The notes under the pieces are model-generated. The model saw only the letters and a program-made list of their open reading frames with translations, was not told the origin of the DNA and ran no database searches. This document shows positions 8,313 to 17,379 of a stretch of DNA of 64,000 nt, piece by piece (the first letter of the stretch is position 1; every line of letters begins with the position of its first letter). The position numbers were made by a program, and so were the translations under genes. The DNA is from Oleiagrimonas sp035690885 (GTDB lineage: Bacteria; Pseudomonadota; Gammaproteobacteria; Xanthomonadales; Rhodanobacteraceae): assembly GCA_035690885.1 (NCBI GenBank), contig DASSKC010000041.1:4311-68310 (forward strand). The letters run 5' to 3'.

Positions 8313-8390
8313 CGTTTTCAGCCCCTGTATGCGTTGTTCCGCGCGTTTTGGTTCAATGACCGGCGGACACACGCGCAATGATTTTCATCA

Positions 8391-9338
8391 TCACGCCAAA
8401 GTGTACACAGTGTGACCGCGCAACTTGAAGCGGTCGCTTACGTAAGTGAAGTTCTCCGAGTGCCCGGCAAAAAGAAGCCCGTCGGGCTTGAGATACCTGG
8501 CCATGTGGGACAGTACCCGGCGTTGCGTATCTGCATCAAAATAGATCATGACGTTGCGACAGAATATGGCGTCGAAAAGACCGGTCAGCGGCCATGTATC
8601 TTCGACAAGATTGAGTTTGGAAAATTCGACACGTGTCGCAATTTTCGAATCCATTCGCGCATACCCGTTATTGCGCCCGTTGCCGCGTTTGAAAAAATGT
8701 TTTCGACGCGTCTCGTCAATGGCCTCGATTTGTTTCAGCGGGTAGATACCAGACCTGGCAATCTCCAGTGCGCGAGTATCCACATCGGTGGCCACTACCC
8801 GGACATCGGCCATGTCGCCGAGCTCCTCGATCAGCAACATGGCGATGGAATAGGGCTCCTGTCCGGTGGACGCGGCGGCGCTCCACACGCGCACCGGACC
8901 TCGGCGAGCGGCAACGTGCTCGGCCAAAAGCGGGAAATGATGCGCTTCGCGGAAAAACGACGTGAGATTCGTGGTCAGCGAGTTGGTGAAAACCTCCCAT
9001 TCGAGTGACGCCACGTCTTGGTCGAGGCGCTGCAGATAGGCACTGAAACTTGTCAGATGCAGTTCGCGGATGCGTCTGGCAACACGACCGTAAACCATGT
9101 CCCGCTTGTGCTCGGCAATGACGATGCCCGCACGCTTGTAAATCAAGGCGCGAATTTTCTGGAAGTCGCGATCATCAAAGGCGATGTCGCGCGACAACGC
9201 TCCGGGCACCTCGATGTCAGCGTGTTTTGGCTGTGCAAGTGACAACAGGGCTCTCCTGGACTGACTAAGGAGCAGACAGCTGGCCGGTGACGGTCGCGAT
9301 CGTTCGGGTGCCGTCAAAAGCCGGTTTGATTCAAGCAT
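8391..9338 (-). CDS. cheR: CheR chemotaxis protein methyltransferase
   Basis: Up to 315 aa. S-adenosylmethionine-dependent glutamate methyltransferase that adapts chemoreceptors. It is close to enteric CheR: KRAGIVIAEHKRDMVYGR in the N-terminal domain, TNSLTTNLTSFFREAHHFP, the SAM-binding VWSAAASTGQEPYSIAM, then DAIFCRNVMIYFD and DGLLFAGHSENF. The first ~45 residues lack homology to the E. coli N-terminus, so the true start may be internal; the ATG at 9338 has no clear Shine-Dalgarno site. It lies 53 nt downstream of cheW. Both chemoreceptors in the window end in a CheR-docking-like pentapeptide. Confidence 0.95.
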   Translation of the reverse strand: MLESNRLLTAPERSRPSPASCLLLSQSRRALLSLAQPKHADIEVPGALSRDIAFDDRDFQKIRALIYKRAGIVIAEHKRDMVYGRVARRIRELHLTSFSAYLQRLDQDVASLEWEVFTNSLTTNLTSFFREAHHFPLLAEHVAARRGPVRVWSAAASTGQEPYSIAMLLIEELGDMADVRVVATDVDTRALEIARSGIYPLKQIEAIDETRRKHFFKRGNGRNNGYARMDSKIATRVEFSKLNLVEDTWPLTGLFDAIFCRNVMIYFDADTQRRVLSHMARYLKPDGLLFAGHSENFTYVSDRFKLRGHTVYTLA

Positions 9339-9391
9339 CGGAGGATCGGGATCTCGCGCGTTGTCGGCAACGCTCGATCACTGAAGACATG

Positions 9392-9880
9392 TCATTCAAT
9401 GCTCGTTTCGTCGACCAGAGCCATCTCCTTGCTGGTGAGCAACTTCTCGATATCGACAAGAATCAGCATGCGATTGTCCAGACTGCCCAGGCCGTGGATG
9501 TAGTCCAGCGGCAGGCTGATGCCGAACTCGGGAGCGGGCTTGGTCTGCTCGGGCGTCAAGGTCATGACATCGGACACGCGATCGACGACCATTCCAACGA
9601 CCCGATCAGCGATATTGACCACGATGACGACGGTCTGCACGTCATAGTCGGCATTCTGCAGGCGAAACTTTATCCGCAGATCGACGACGGGAACGATGAC
9701 ACCGCGCAGATTGGATACCCCCTTGATGAAGTCCGGGGCATTGGCGATGCGGGTTACATTTTCAAATCCGCGTATTTCCTGGACCTTCAGAATATCGATC
9801 GCATATTCTTCATCCCCCAGCGAGAAGACGAGAAACTGCCTGTTCTCGGCATTCGTATCGATGGCGTGTACGCTATTCAT
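9392..9880 (-). CDS. cheW: CheW coupling protein
   Basis: 162 aa, a single CheW/SH3-like domain (QFLVFSLGDEEYAIDILKVQ, then GVSNLRGVIVPVVDLR and VGMVVDRVSDVM). It couples chemoreceptors to CheA in the polar array. The ATG at 9880 overlaps the cheA stop as ATGA; an in-frame ATG at 9886 is also possible, but the overlap start is the usual arrangement. It belongs to the motAB-cheAWR unit. Confidence 0.95.
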   Translation of the reverse strand: MNSVHAIDTNAENRQFLVFSLGDEEYAIDILKVQEIRGFENVTRIANAPDFIKGVSNLRGVIVPVVDLRIKFRLQNADYDVQTVVIVVNIADRVVGMVVDRVSDVMTLTPEQTKPAPEFGISLPLDYIHGLGSLDNRMLILVDIEKLLTSKEMALVDETSIE

Positions 9881-11961
9881 GACCATTCAGCCTGCTTTAT
9901 GTGTTCATTGCCGTTGAAGCTCGACCGGGCGTGCCCGTCGATACCATTGGGTGTCACCAGGTCGTGCAGATTGTTGACGTCCAGGATGAGTGCCACGCTG
10001 CCATCACCGAGTATGGTCGCGGCCGAAATGCCCGGCACTTTCCGATAATTGGTTTCAAGGTTCTTCACCACCACCTGTTGTTGGCCGAGCAAGTCGTCGA
10101 CCAGCACGGCGTAGCGCCGGCCGCGGGCTTGTACCACGACGGCGATGGCCTGCATCGGATCGGTCTTCGCATCCGGAACATGCAGCGCCGCGTGCACTGG
10201 CACCAACGGAAGATATTCGTCGCGAACCTTGAGCAATTGCTCGCCTCCCGTCATGGCGAACAGATCCTCCTCGCGCGGTTGCAATGATTCGAGAACCACG
10301 CTGACCGGCAAAATGAAGGTCTCGTTCCCGACCCTGACCAGCATGCCGTCGAGGATGGCGAGGGTCAGCGGCAAAACGATGCGCGTGGTGGTGCTCCGCC
10401 CCGGCTCCGACAGGATCTCGACATGACCGCCCATGGCCTCGATATTGCGCTTGACCACGTCCATGCCGACACCGCGACCGGAAACATCGCTGATGGTCGC
10501 GGCCGTCGAGAAGCCCGGTGCGAAAATGAGTTGCCACACTTCTTCGTCGCTCATGGCGTCACTGACGACCAGGCCGCGTTCACGCGCCTTGTCCATGATC
10601 GGTTGGCGGTGCAGCCCGTTGCCATCGTCCCGCACCTCGATCACGATGTTGCCACCCTGGTGCTCGGCGGACAATGTCAGCACGCCGGTACGCGGCTTGC
10701 CTTTGGCTTCACGGTCTTGCGGATGTTCGATGCCGTGATCGAGGCTGTTGCGCACCAGATGGGTCAACGGATCGATGATGCGCTCGGTCAGGCTTTTGTC
10801 GAGCTCGGTCGAACGTCCGGTCGTGACCAGTTCGACATCCTTGTCCAGCTTGCCGGCCAGGTCGCGCACCAGCCGCGGGAAGCGGCTGAACACGTAGTCC
10901 ATGGGGACCATGCGCACGGACATCACCGCCTCTTGCAAATCACGCGCGTTGCGCTGCAGCTGGTTGATTCCGCTCAACAGGTTGTCGTTGTCATTGACAC
11001 CGCTTTTGTCGGTCATCTGGTCGAGCATCGATTGGGTGATGATCAACTCGCCAACCAGATTGATGATGTTGTCGACCTTGGAGACCGGCACCCGGATGGA
11101 AGACTCGGCCGGTTTCTTGTGCCTGGCGACGCCACCGGCTTCCGGAGCATGGTTCAATGATTTCCCGGATGGCTTTGGCGCCGGCGCTGCCACCGCCGGC
11201 GCGGGCTCGGCGGACGCACGGTCATCGTCGGCGACCGCGGCTTGCGCGACCACGGGACGCGCGACCACGTCCAGTTGTTCCGGCTCGACGATGAAACACA
11301 TGACCGCCTCGATGTCGGCCGCGCTTTCGGCGGAGGCAAAAACCACTTCATAACGCGCGACGTTGCCACCGTGTTCGATCACGCTGCCGAGGTGGTCAAG
11401 CTCCTCGATCAGCAGATCGCGGTCACTTTCGGCCACATTGCTGAGCACGACGGTATAGCCGCCGGCGGTCGCGCCGGAACCCGGCACAGCGTCCGTGCGT
11501 GTGGCTGTCGTTGCGCTCGGGACAGGCGCGGCCTGGGCCTCGCCGCGATCGGCGTCTACCCTCGCGTCCGCGGCAAGTTCTTCCGCGGCGAGGCGCTCGA
11601 GCGTGCTGCAGATACGTGCCAGCGCTTCGGCATCGGGCTCCACGCCATCGCGATAGGCTTGCAGTTGATCGTGCATCATGTCCTTGGTTTCCAGGAAAAT
11701 ATCCACGAGGTCGCGGCGCAGAATCAGCTCGCCACGACGCGCGTTGTCGAGCAGGTTTTCCAGCAGGTGCGTGGTGTGTTGAAGCGCACTGAACCCGAAG
11801 GTACCGGCTCCGCCCTTGATCGAATGCGCCGCACGGAATATCGCGTTGAGCATCTCGGGATCCGGGGACTCCAGATCGAGATTCAGCAGCTGCGCTTCCA
11901 TGTCATCGAGAAGCTCCTCGGCCTCTTCGAAGAAGGTGTCATAAAATTCAGTGACATCCAC
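9877..11961 (-). CDS. cheA: CheA chemotaxis histidine kinase
   Basis: 694 aa. The Hpt domain at the N-terminus has phospho-acceptor H46 in AAHSIKGG. A P2-like CheY/CheB-binding region with Ala/Pro-rich linkers spans about 130-280. The dimerisation domain begins near residue 290, the HATPase follows (VRNSLDHGIE N-box near 405; DVSGRGVGMDVV G-box near 495) and the CheW-like P5 regulatory domain ends the protein. It transfers phosphate to CheY and CheB. It sits 68 nt after motB and overlaps cheW. Confidence 0.96.
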   Translation of the reverse strand: MDVTEFYDTFFEEAEELLDDMEAQLLNLDLESPDPEMLNAIFRAAHSIKGGAGTFGFSALQHTTHLLENLLDNARRGELILRRDLVDIFLETKDMMHDQLQAYRDGVEPDAEALARICSTLERLAAEELAADARVDADRGEAQAAPVPSATTATRTDAVPGSGATAGGYTVVLSNVAESDRDLLIEELDHLGSVIEHGGNVARYEVVFASAESAADIEAVMCFIVEPEQLDVVARPVVAQAAVADDDRASAEPAPAVAAPAPKPSGKSLNHAPEAGGVARHKKPAESSIRVPVSKVDNIINLVGELIITQSMLDQMTDKSGVNDNDNLLSGINQLQRNARDLQEAVMSVRMVPMDYVFSRFPRLVRDLAGKLDKDVELVTTGRSTELDKSLTERIIDPLTHLVRNSLDHGIEHPQDREAKGKPRTGVLTLSAEHQGGNIVIEVRDDGNGLHRQPIMDKARERGLVVSDAMSDEEVWQLIFAPGFSTAATISDVSGRGVGMDVVKRNIEAMGGHVEILSEPGRSTTTRIVLPLTLAILDGMLVRVGNETFILPVSVVLESLQPREEDLFAMTGGEQLLKVRDEYLPLVPVHAALHVPDAKTDPMQAIAVVVQARGRRYAVLVDDLLGQQQVVVKNLETNYRKVPGISAATILGDGSVALILDVNNLHDLVTPNGIDGHARSSFNGNEHIKQAEWS

Positions 11962-12029
11962 GCGACGTCTCCTTGTGTCCGGACCGGTCGCAAGCGGTGC
12001 CGGGGCTGATCAGGATGTACATGAGGACC

Positions 12030-12902
12030 TCATTTGCCGAGTGGCGGCGGTGGCTGCACCACGCGTGACAGACGACTGCCGGCCTGGAGTGCCTTGGCGG
12101 CCTTGGGTGTGAGCACCAGCACTTCGATGCGACGGTTGTTGGGGTCACGCGGCCGAGTACCCGGAAGCGGCACCCGATCGGCAAATCCGGTCACGCCCAG
12201 AAGCTTGTCCAGCTCGAGCCCTCCGGCAAACAACTCGCGCCGTGATGCATTCGCACGCGCCGTCGACAGCTCCCAGTTGCTGTAGCCCTCGGGGCCGTTG
12301 TGGTATTGGCGACTGTCGGTGTAGCCGTTGATGATGATCTTGTTGGGTATCTCGTTGAGCAACGGCGCGATCTTGCGCAGTACGCGACGCATGTACGGCT
12401 CGGGTTTGTCGCTGCCGAGTTCGAACATGGGCCGGCGGTCGCTGTCCAGCAACTGGATGCGCAGCCCCTGGGGCGTGCTCTGGAAACGCAACTGGTCGCG
12501 CAACTGCTGCAGCTTCGGGTCGGCCTGTATGGCCATGACGATGTTTTGCTGCAGTTGGCGCAGGCCACGGCGACGATGAATGATGCGCGTTTGCGCCCGC
12601 AGGTGCACATTGGACCGTTCGCCCTGGTTGAACGTGGGATCGGGTCCGCCACCCGGAATGACACTCGCCGCGCCGCTGGTCTCGGGACCGCCAACCATGG
12701 CCTTGGACAGTGGGGTACTGAAGTAATGTGCCAGCCCCCGGAGCTCTTTCGGCGAGGCGATCGATATGACCCACAAGACCAGAAACAACGACATCAGGGC
12801 GGTCATGAAGTCCGCCAGGGCGATCTTCCAGGCCCCGCCGTGATGGGCGCCTTCCGATCTGCGCCGGCGGCGTTTGATGATGCGCGGTCGCTCCCCCTTC
12901 AT
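12030..12902 (-). CDS. motB: MotB flagellar stator protein
   Basis: 290 aa. A very basic N-terminus (KRRRRR) precedes one transmembrane helix holding the proton-binding aspartate D31 (ALADFMTALMSLFLVLW). The periplasmic OmpA-like peptidoglycan-binding domain follows (IIINGYTDSRQYHNG, STARANASRRE, FADRVPLPGTRPRDPNNRRIE). The carboxylate and surrounding residues point to a proton-driven stator. The ATG at 12902 overlaps the motA stop as ATGA; longer readings upstream lie within motA. Confidence 0.95.
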   Translation of the reverse strand: MKGERPRIIKRRRRRSEGAHHGGAWKIALADFMTALMSLFLVLWVISIASPKELRGLAHYFSTPLSKAMVGGPETSGAASVIPGGGPDPTFNQGERSNVHLRAQTRIIHRRRGLRQLQQNIVMAIQADPKLQQLRDQLRFQSTPQGLRIQLLDSDRRPMFELGSDKPEPYMRRVLRKIAPLLNEIPNKIIINGYTDSRQYHNGPEGYSNWELSTARANASRRELFAGGLELDKLLGVTGFADRVPLPGTRPRDPNNRRIEVLVLTPKAAKALQAGSRLSRVVQPPPPLGK

Positions 12903-13780
12903 GCCGCTTCCTTTTTGCTCTCCACTGGCCGAACCGGACGAACGTGTTGTTCCAGCTCGTCGAAGGTGGGCCGTTCGGCGGCATTGAGAGCCTTGCGACC
13001 GAATTCCAGCGCCAGTTGCGGGGCGTAACCGTTCAAGGTGGCAAGCAGGGTCACGCGAATGCACTGCAACATGCGTTCGGCTTCGTGGACCTGGCGGTCG
13101 ATTCGGCTGGCGATCGGGTTGACCACGCCATAAGCAAGCAGGATGCCGGCGAACGTACCCACCAACGCATGCGCAATCATCGCGCTCATCAGCGCCACGC
13201 CGGCGTCGGCGTTGCTGAGCGCCTTCACCACGCCCATCACGGCGGCGATGATGCCGAAAGCCGGCAGCGCATCACCCACCTTGGACAAGGCGTCCACGGG
13301 GATGCGTGCATCGTATTCCCACGTGTCGATCTCGTGGGTCATCAACTCGTCCAGTTCGAACGGATCGACGTTGCCGCTGACCATCAGCCGCAGATAGTCG
13401 GTCAGGAACGCCATCAGAAGCGGGTCTTCCGCCACGCGGGGATAGTCGCTGAACAAGGGGCTTTCGGCGGGGTTTTCGACATCCTTCTCGATGCCGAGCA
13501 CGCCCTCGCGGCGCATCTTGGTCAGCAACTTGTACTGCAACGACATCAGTTCCATGTACATGTCGTGGTTGTACTTTTTGCTGCGCTTGAGGCGTGAGGC
13601 GGTTTTCACCGTCGCCATGATGGCCTTGCCGTTGTTGGCAGCCACGAACGAGCCCAGCGCCGCACCGACAATGATGATGAATTCTTCGGGCTGATACAGC
13701 GGCCCGAGGGCACCACCGGACATGGCGTACCCACCAAAGACCGACAGCAGAACAATGATCAGACCGATGAGTGTCAGCAC
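12899..13780 (-). CDS. motA: MotA flagellar stator protein (GTG start)
   Basis: 293 aa, E. coli-sized, with four membrane segments. The N-terminus VLTLIGLIIVLLSVFGGYAMSGG aligns with E. coli MotA. The conserved cytoplasmic loop and the KVGDALPAFGIIAAVMGVV segment around TM3 are present. I start it at GTG 13780 because an AGGG site lies 9 nt upstream and a sigma-28 promoter sits at 13819-13845. The long open frame further upstream runs through that promoter and an inserted repeat, so it is not coding. First gene of the motAB-cheAWR operon. Confidence 0.95.
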   Translation of the reverse strand: MLTLIGLIIVLLSVFGGYAMSGGALGPLYQPEEFIIIVGAALGSFVAANNGKAIMATVKTASRLKRSKKYNHDMYMELMSLQYKLLTKMRREGVLGIEKDVENPAESPLFSDYPRVAEDPLLMAFLTDYLRLMVSGNVDPFELDELMTHEIDTWEYDARIPVDALSKVGDALPAFGIIAAVMGVVKALSNADAGVALMSAMIAHALVGTFAGILLAYGVVNPIASRIDRQVHEAERMLQCIRVTLLATLNGYAPQLALEFGRKALNAAERPTFDELEQHVRPVRPVESKKEAA

Positions 13781-13818
13781 AACCGCAACCCTGTTTCGAC
13801 AAAGCGGGACTGTCCGGG

Positions 13819-13845
13819 TTATCGGCCGATTCGCCGCCAACTTGA
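13819..13845 (-). promoter_or_regulatory. FliA (sigma-28) promoter of the motAB-cheAWR operon
   Basis: Minus strand TCAAGTTG - 11 nt - GCCGATAA. The -10 is perfect and the -35 has two changes from TAAAGTTT; spacing is canonical. The predicted start is about 32 nt before the motA GTG. It matches the class 3 position of the enteric motA-cheA operon. Confidence 0.78.
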
Positions 13846-13990
13846 GGCGGGCGTACAAATTGATTTCGGCTGCTGGCGCGGCATGAATCGCACTCGCACC
13901 GACGCCCCGAACGGACCAACGACGTGGTTGGCCCATCTCCTTTTGCCCCACCCGGCGGCTCGCCACGGAGTCCGTCGAATCATGCCGACC

Positions 13991-14279
13991 AGGGACTCTC
14001 TGATTAACTCCACGTAGGCGGCATCCTGCCCGAAAGGTGCGCAGCGGGCCGGGCGTGGCGCAGGGAAGACTGGCTGTCTTGGCAAGCCGCGGACAGTTCG
14101 CTGCGTGCCTTCCGGGCAGGACCCCGTCATTTAAAATCAAAAAGTTGGGGCCGGTCTGTCTGTCCGCATCTCTGCGGCGCGCCGTCTCGACAGGCAACCA
14201 GCCTGCCTTCGCCGACGCGCCTGTGATCTGCGAACAGACAGACCGGTGACGCCTGCGCGGAGTTAATCAGGGAGTCCCT
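13991..14279. mobile_element. MITE-like element with 30-bp terminal inverted repeats between flhC and motA
   Basis: A 289-bp segment bounded by inverted 30-mers, 13991-14020 (AGGGACTCTCTGATTAACTC...) and 14250-14279, which differ at three to four positions. Inside are two further inverted pairs: 14025-14046 with 14099-14120 (19 of 22 matches) and 14151-14168 with 14229-14246 (17 of 18). There is no ORF of transposase size. No target-site duplication is obvious. A solo copy of the terminal sequence lies at 55381-55410. It starts 17 nt past the flhC stop, upstream of the motA promoter. Confidence 0.7.
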
Positions 14280-14296
14280 AAAGGCGCCGCTCGCTC

Positions 14297-14893
14297 TCAG
14301 GCCACCCGTGGCTTGCGCACGTTCCCGGGGTCGGCCGAGGCGTCGGGATCGTTCATCGTCACGCGTGCCGTCTTGCGCCTTTTGCCGGTCTTGCCGGCGC
14401 GCGATGGCGGGTGACAGATGCCGCATACATAGTGACGCGTGGGCGTGTGCGCGTGCACGATGTAGCGACCACTGCACTGCGTGCACCGGGCTCTGTCGAA
14501 CAATCCGTTGTCGAAAAAGCGCACGAGTATCCAGGCACGGGTCAGACCCAGTGTCGGCTCGCTGCCGTCGAGCATGGTTTGTTCGATATACAGACGATAG
14601 GCGTGAATGAAAACATCCATGCGGGCACCGTGCGCATATTCGCCGAGCTTGCGGTAGATGTTGTAGAACAACGATGCATGGATGTTCGGCAACCAGGTCA
14701 GGAACCAGTCCGTGGAGTAAGGCAGCATGCCCTTGGATGGCGACACGCCGCGCACTTCCTTGTACAAACGCAACAGCCGACCACGGCTGAGCTCGGTTTC
14801 CGAGACCAGCACCTGCAAGCGCGCACCCAGCTCGATCAGCTCGATGGCAAGTTGAACCTGCTGCATCTCGGTGACAAGACTTTTTTCAGACAT
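14297..14893 (-). CDS. flhC: FlhC flagellar master regulator subunit
   Basis: 198 aa. The DNA-binding, zinc-binding partner of FlhD in the FlhD4C2 activator of class 2 flagellar operons. Features include LQVLVSETELSRGRLLRLYKEVRG near residues 27-50, GMLPYSTDWFL near residue 55 and a four-cysteine zinc cluster (CTQC ... CGIC) around residues 137-160. A basic C-terminal tail follows the cluster. It lies 27 nt downstream of flhD. The presence of FlhDC explains the FliA-based hierarchy of this locus. Confidence 0.96.
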   Translation of the reverse strand: MSEKSLVTEMQQVQLAIELIELGARLQVLVSETELSRGRLLRLYKEVRGVSPSKGMLPYSTDWFLTWLPNIHASLFYNIYRKLGEYAHGARMDVFIHAYRLYIEQTMLDGSEPTLGLTRAWILVRFFDNGLFDRARCTQCSGRYIVHAHTPTRHYVCGICHPPSRAGKTGKRRKTARVTMNDPDASADPGNVRKPRVA

Positions 14894-14920
14894 TGTGTTT
14901 CCCCCGTTTCCACGCCGCGG

Positions 14921-15232
14921 TCAGGAAGCCGGCGTGGCGTCGGCCATCATCAACGACGCATGTGTCGGCACCTGGATGGGGTCGCGCTTGTCGGCCAGGG
15001 CGCTGCCCAGTTGTGCGGCACTTTCCAGACAAGGCCGGAACACGAACTGATTGGTCCGCGCCAGGCGGCTCAACTCGCGCGTGGATGACGACTTGATGAT
15101 GTCGGCCAGCTCATCGTCCAGCTTCAGGCGAAACTGCGCGACAGCATGGTTCTCGCGCAAAAGTCGGCGCGCGAGCATCAGATAGGCACGATTGGTTTCC
15201 TCGATTTCCTCGAGCAATTCTTCATGATTCAT
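14921..15232 (-). CDS. flhD: FlhD flagellar master regulator subunit
   Basis: 103 aa from the ATG at 15232 (MNHEELLEEIEETNRAYLMLARRLLRE). This start matches the FlhD family N-terminus; the reading from 15310 adds a non-conserved extension. The helical core and the conserved FRPCL cysteine region are present. With FlhC it activates class 2 promoters such as flgB, flgA, fliE, fliF, fliL, flhB and fliA. It is followed by flhC; the 664-nt upstream region is the likely site of environmental control. Confidence 0.94.
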   Translation of the reverse strand: MNHEELLEEIEETNRAYLMLARRLLRENHAVAQFRLKLDDELADIIKSSSTRELSRLARTNQFVFRPCLESAAQLGSALADKRDPIQVPTHASLMMADATPAS

Positions 15233-15896
15233 GGAATAGCGATCCTCAGCCTCGCCGATGAAAGGCGGAGGCTGCGTTGACAAGTGAAAGGAGCGATGGG
15301 CGCGCCTCACGCGCGTCCACGCATGGCGTAGCGAAGATCTCGCTGGCGACTTGCTGCCGCCAACACTGGATGATCTCCAATACGGTTATCGGGACATTCC
15401 CGACACCGGATCAGAGCAAATGTCGCTGGTCGCCGTGCTCCAGATGCGCAACGGATCGCTTGCAATCTTGCCCATGGCCGGGCGAAGCGTGGATGACGCG
15501 TGCGGACAGCGACGCACAATGACGCGCTCCCCGACGTGACGGTTTCGGAATGGAATACATATCAGGCCCCTGTTTGCCTTCGTTTTGTTGCGTATATTCA
15601 CGCGAACTTCGCAAATTTCCGAATCCATCAATCCCACGGTCACACTATGACGACCGATTACTTGATTATTCGCGTCACTTGCTATTCGGCGATATACGAT
15701 TTCGAACGTATTCACATCCGTGAGGATCCGCAAGGAGCGGCGGACGCAAGTGTGAACCAGCGCACATTGTGGGGCTGGTCACGGGCCACGCGACGATCCG
15801 ACCCGACGTCATGACTGGCATGACAACAAAACCGGTCACAGCGTCCCGATCATGCCACCGCACATGCAACCATACGCAACCGTACGCAAGCCGCGA
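15233..15896. promoter_or_regulatory. Long intergenic region upstream of flhDC
   Basis: 664 nt without a convincing gene. The stretch 15540-15740 is clearly more AT-rich than its surroundings, as expected for a control region bound by nucleoid proteins or global regulators. A GTCATG-ACTGG-CATGAC dyad lies near 15808-15824. I cannot assign a promoter with confidence. Short ORFs here have no recognisable content. Confidence 0.5.
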
Positions 15897-16178
15897 TCAC
15901 GCCTCGCTTTCTCCCGCCTTCGCATCCAGCTCGGACACCCATGTCAGCAACTCGGCGACCACGTCGTAAAGCGATGCCGGCACCTGCTCATCAAGGTCCA
16001 GCCGCATCAACAGGGCGACCAGTTCGGGCGCGTCATGCACATACACGCCGTGATTTCGTGCCTCGGCAATGATGCGCTCGGCCAGACCCCCATAGCCCTT
16101 GGCCACGAGTCTGGCGCCTTCATCATCGGCCGAGCGTGACAGCGCAAGTGCCTGGCGCGGCGGCGTCGGTTCATGCAT
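15897..16178 (-). CDS. flhX: FlhX: stand-alone FlhB C-terminal-like export protein (EscU/YscU/HrcU family)
   Basis: 93 aa. It aligns with the part of FlhB after the NPTH autocleavage site: ALALSRSADDEGARLVAKGYGGLAERII, then HGVYVHDAPELVALLMRLDLDEQVPASLYDVVAELLTWV. It lacks the membrane domain and the NPTH motif itself. Such proteins can substitute for the cleaved FlhB domain in substrate switching in other bacteria. The ATG at 16178 has a GGAGG site six nt upstream and overlaps the stop of the preceding fliK-like gene. The pair probably acts together. Full-length FlhB is at 54073-55269. Confidence 0.82.
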   Translation of the reverse strand: MHEPTPPRQALALSRSADDEGARLVAKGYGGLAERIIAEARNHGVYVHDAPELVALLMRLDLDEQVPASLYDVVAELLTWVSELDAKAGESEA

Positions 16179-17379
16179 CGTCACCCTCCGATGCGCGTGG
16201 ATGCTGACCCATGTCCACCACCACGTCTTCGAACCCGCGCGCATTCAGGCGCCCGACGAGCGTGTCGCGCTCCGACCGGAAACGTGCCAATGCCACCGGC
16301 TCGGCCTCGATCCGCAAGGCGACCCGCGCTCCGTTCAAGCGCACGCCCACCGTCACCTCGCCCAGACGCGCCAGACGCAACTGCAAACGGGAGCTCCAGG
16401 CATGTTCGTCATCCTGTGCGCCCGATTCTTGATGAGCATCCGCATCCACGCCTGCGTCGGGACGATGCGGCGGTGGCTGCAGCAACAGGGCCATGAACAA
16501 GCCGGCCCACGGCCTCCCCTGCCAACTCAATGCCGGGCTGGACAGCAGGTCCAACTGTCGGCGCAGCACGCCTTCGAGGTCATGACTCACCACGTGACGC
16601 GTGTCGCCCTCCGTACCGGGCGCATAGGCGATCGACAGATCCGTGGCGGCAGCCATGACAGCCTGCGGCGCCGGACTCGGTCTGCCATCGGCGGAGTAGG
16701 TCAACGACGGGGCGGCCGCCGCGACGCTTGCACCCGGCTTGACGCCGGTTTGGGCCGCAGCCACATCACGGCCTTGCGTTGAATGGGCCTGGCGCGCCAA
16801 ACCATCGCCCTTGTCCACGGAGGCGGCAGACGAGGCAGCTCCACCGGCAACATGACCGCGCATCTGCGGCTCGCGCAGCAGGCGGTGCAGCGGATAGCGA
16901 CCTTGGTACCAGCGCAGCAAATGGGCTTCGTAGAACAGCCCGCTGGTTTCAATGCTTGCGCGCAACACACGCGCAAGCAACGACGCATCACGCGCATTGT
17001 CGGCACTCAGCAATGGCGCGGACGGTTCAATCGCCGCACCGGGTGCCGGATGACGCGCAAGAATGTCGGCAATGTCGCGTGCGGACATGCTCAGGCGCGC
17101 GATGACCGCGGCGCGCGCGGCCGGGTCCGCTTGCGCACGCGCGCGGCGCATGGCCGCGGCAAGATCGGCGTCGAGATCGGCCGCGCCAACATCCGGATTG
17201 CCCGCACCGCTCGGCCGCGGCCCCGGATCGAGCCGTGAATCACTGTGCGCGGGTGATGAAGCCTGGCCGGAACGCGCCGGTGCTATCGGCCGCTCCAGCA
17301 GCGGTCGGGATCTCGCAACCCCACGCCGCCCCAACACGTGATGCAGCAACGTGTCGAGGATCGGCGTGATGCCGCTCAC
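16171..17379 (-). CDS. Second FliK-like hook-length/substrate-switch protein
   Basis: 402 aa, Ala/Pro/Asp-rich and low in order through most of its length. A C-terminal region of about 90 residues (SRLQLRLARLGEVTVGVRLNGARVALRIEAEPVALARFR ...) resembles the Flg_hook domain of FliK that contacts FlhB. The GTG at 17379 overlaps the fliT stop as GTGA. A canonical fliK is present at 30822-32114, so this is a paralogue of unknown role. Its direct coupling to flhX suggests a dedicated switch pair. Being in the FliA-driven fliD unit, it should appear late, after the hook is built. Confidence 0.65.
   Translation of the reverse strand: MSGITPILDTLLHHVLGRRGVARSRPLLERPIAPARSGQASSPAHSDSRLDPGPRPSGAGNPDVGAADLDADLAAAMRRARAQADPAARAAVIARLSMSARDIADILARHPAPGAAIEPSAPLLSADNARDASLLARVLRASIETSGLFYEAHLLRWYQGRYPLHRLLREPQMRGHVAGGAASSAASVDKGDGLARQAHSTQGRDVAAAQTGVKPGASVAAAAPSLTYSADGRPSPAPQAVMAAATDLSIAYAPGTEGDTRHVVSHDLEGVLRRQLDLLSSPALSWQGRPWAGLFMALLLQPPPHRPDAGVDADAHQESGAQDDEHAWSSRLQLRLARLGEVTVGVRLNGARVALRIEAEPVALARFRSERDTLVGRLNARGFEDVVVDMGQHPRASEGDDA

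Noticed and set aside
9645..9672. FliA-like site on the minus strand (TAAAGTTT, GCCGACTA)
   Set aside because: Spacing is 12 rather than 11 nt and it lies within the cheW coding sequence with cheR already covered by the motA promoter.
13781..14197. N-terminal extension of MotA
   Set aside because: Contains a sigma-28 promoter and half of the MITE-like element; MotA homology starts at the GTG at 13780.
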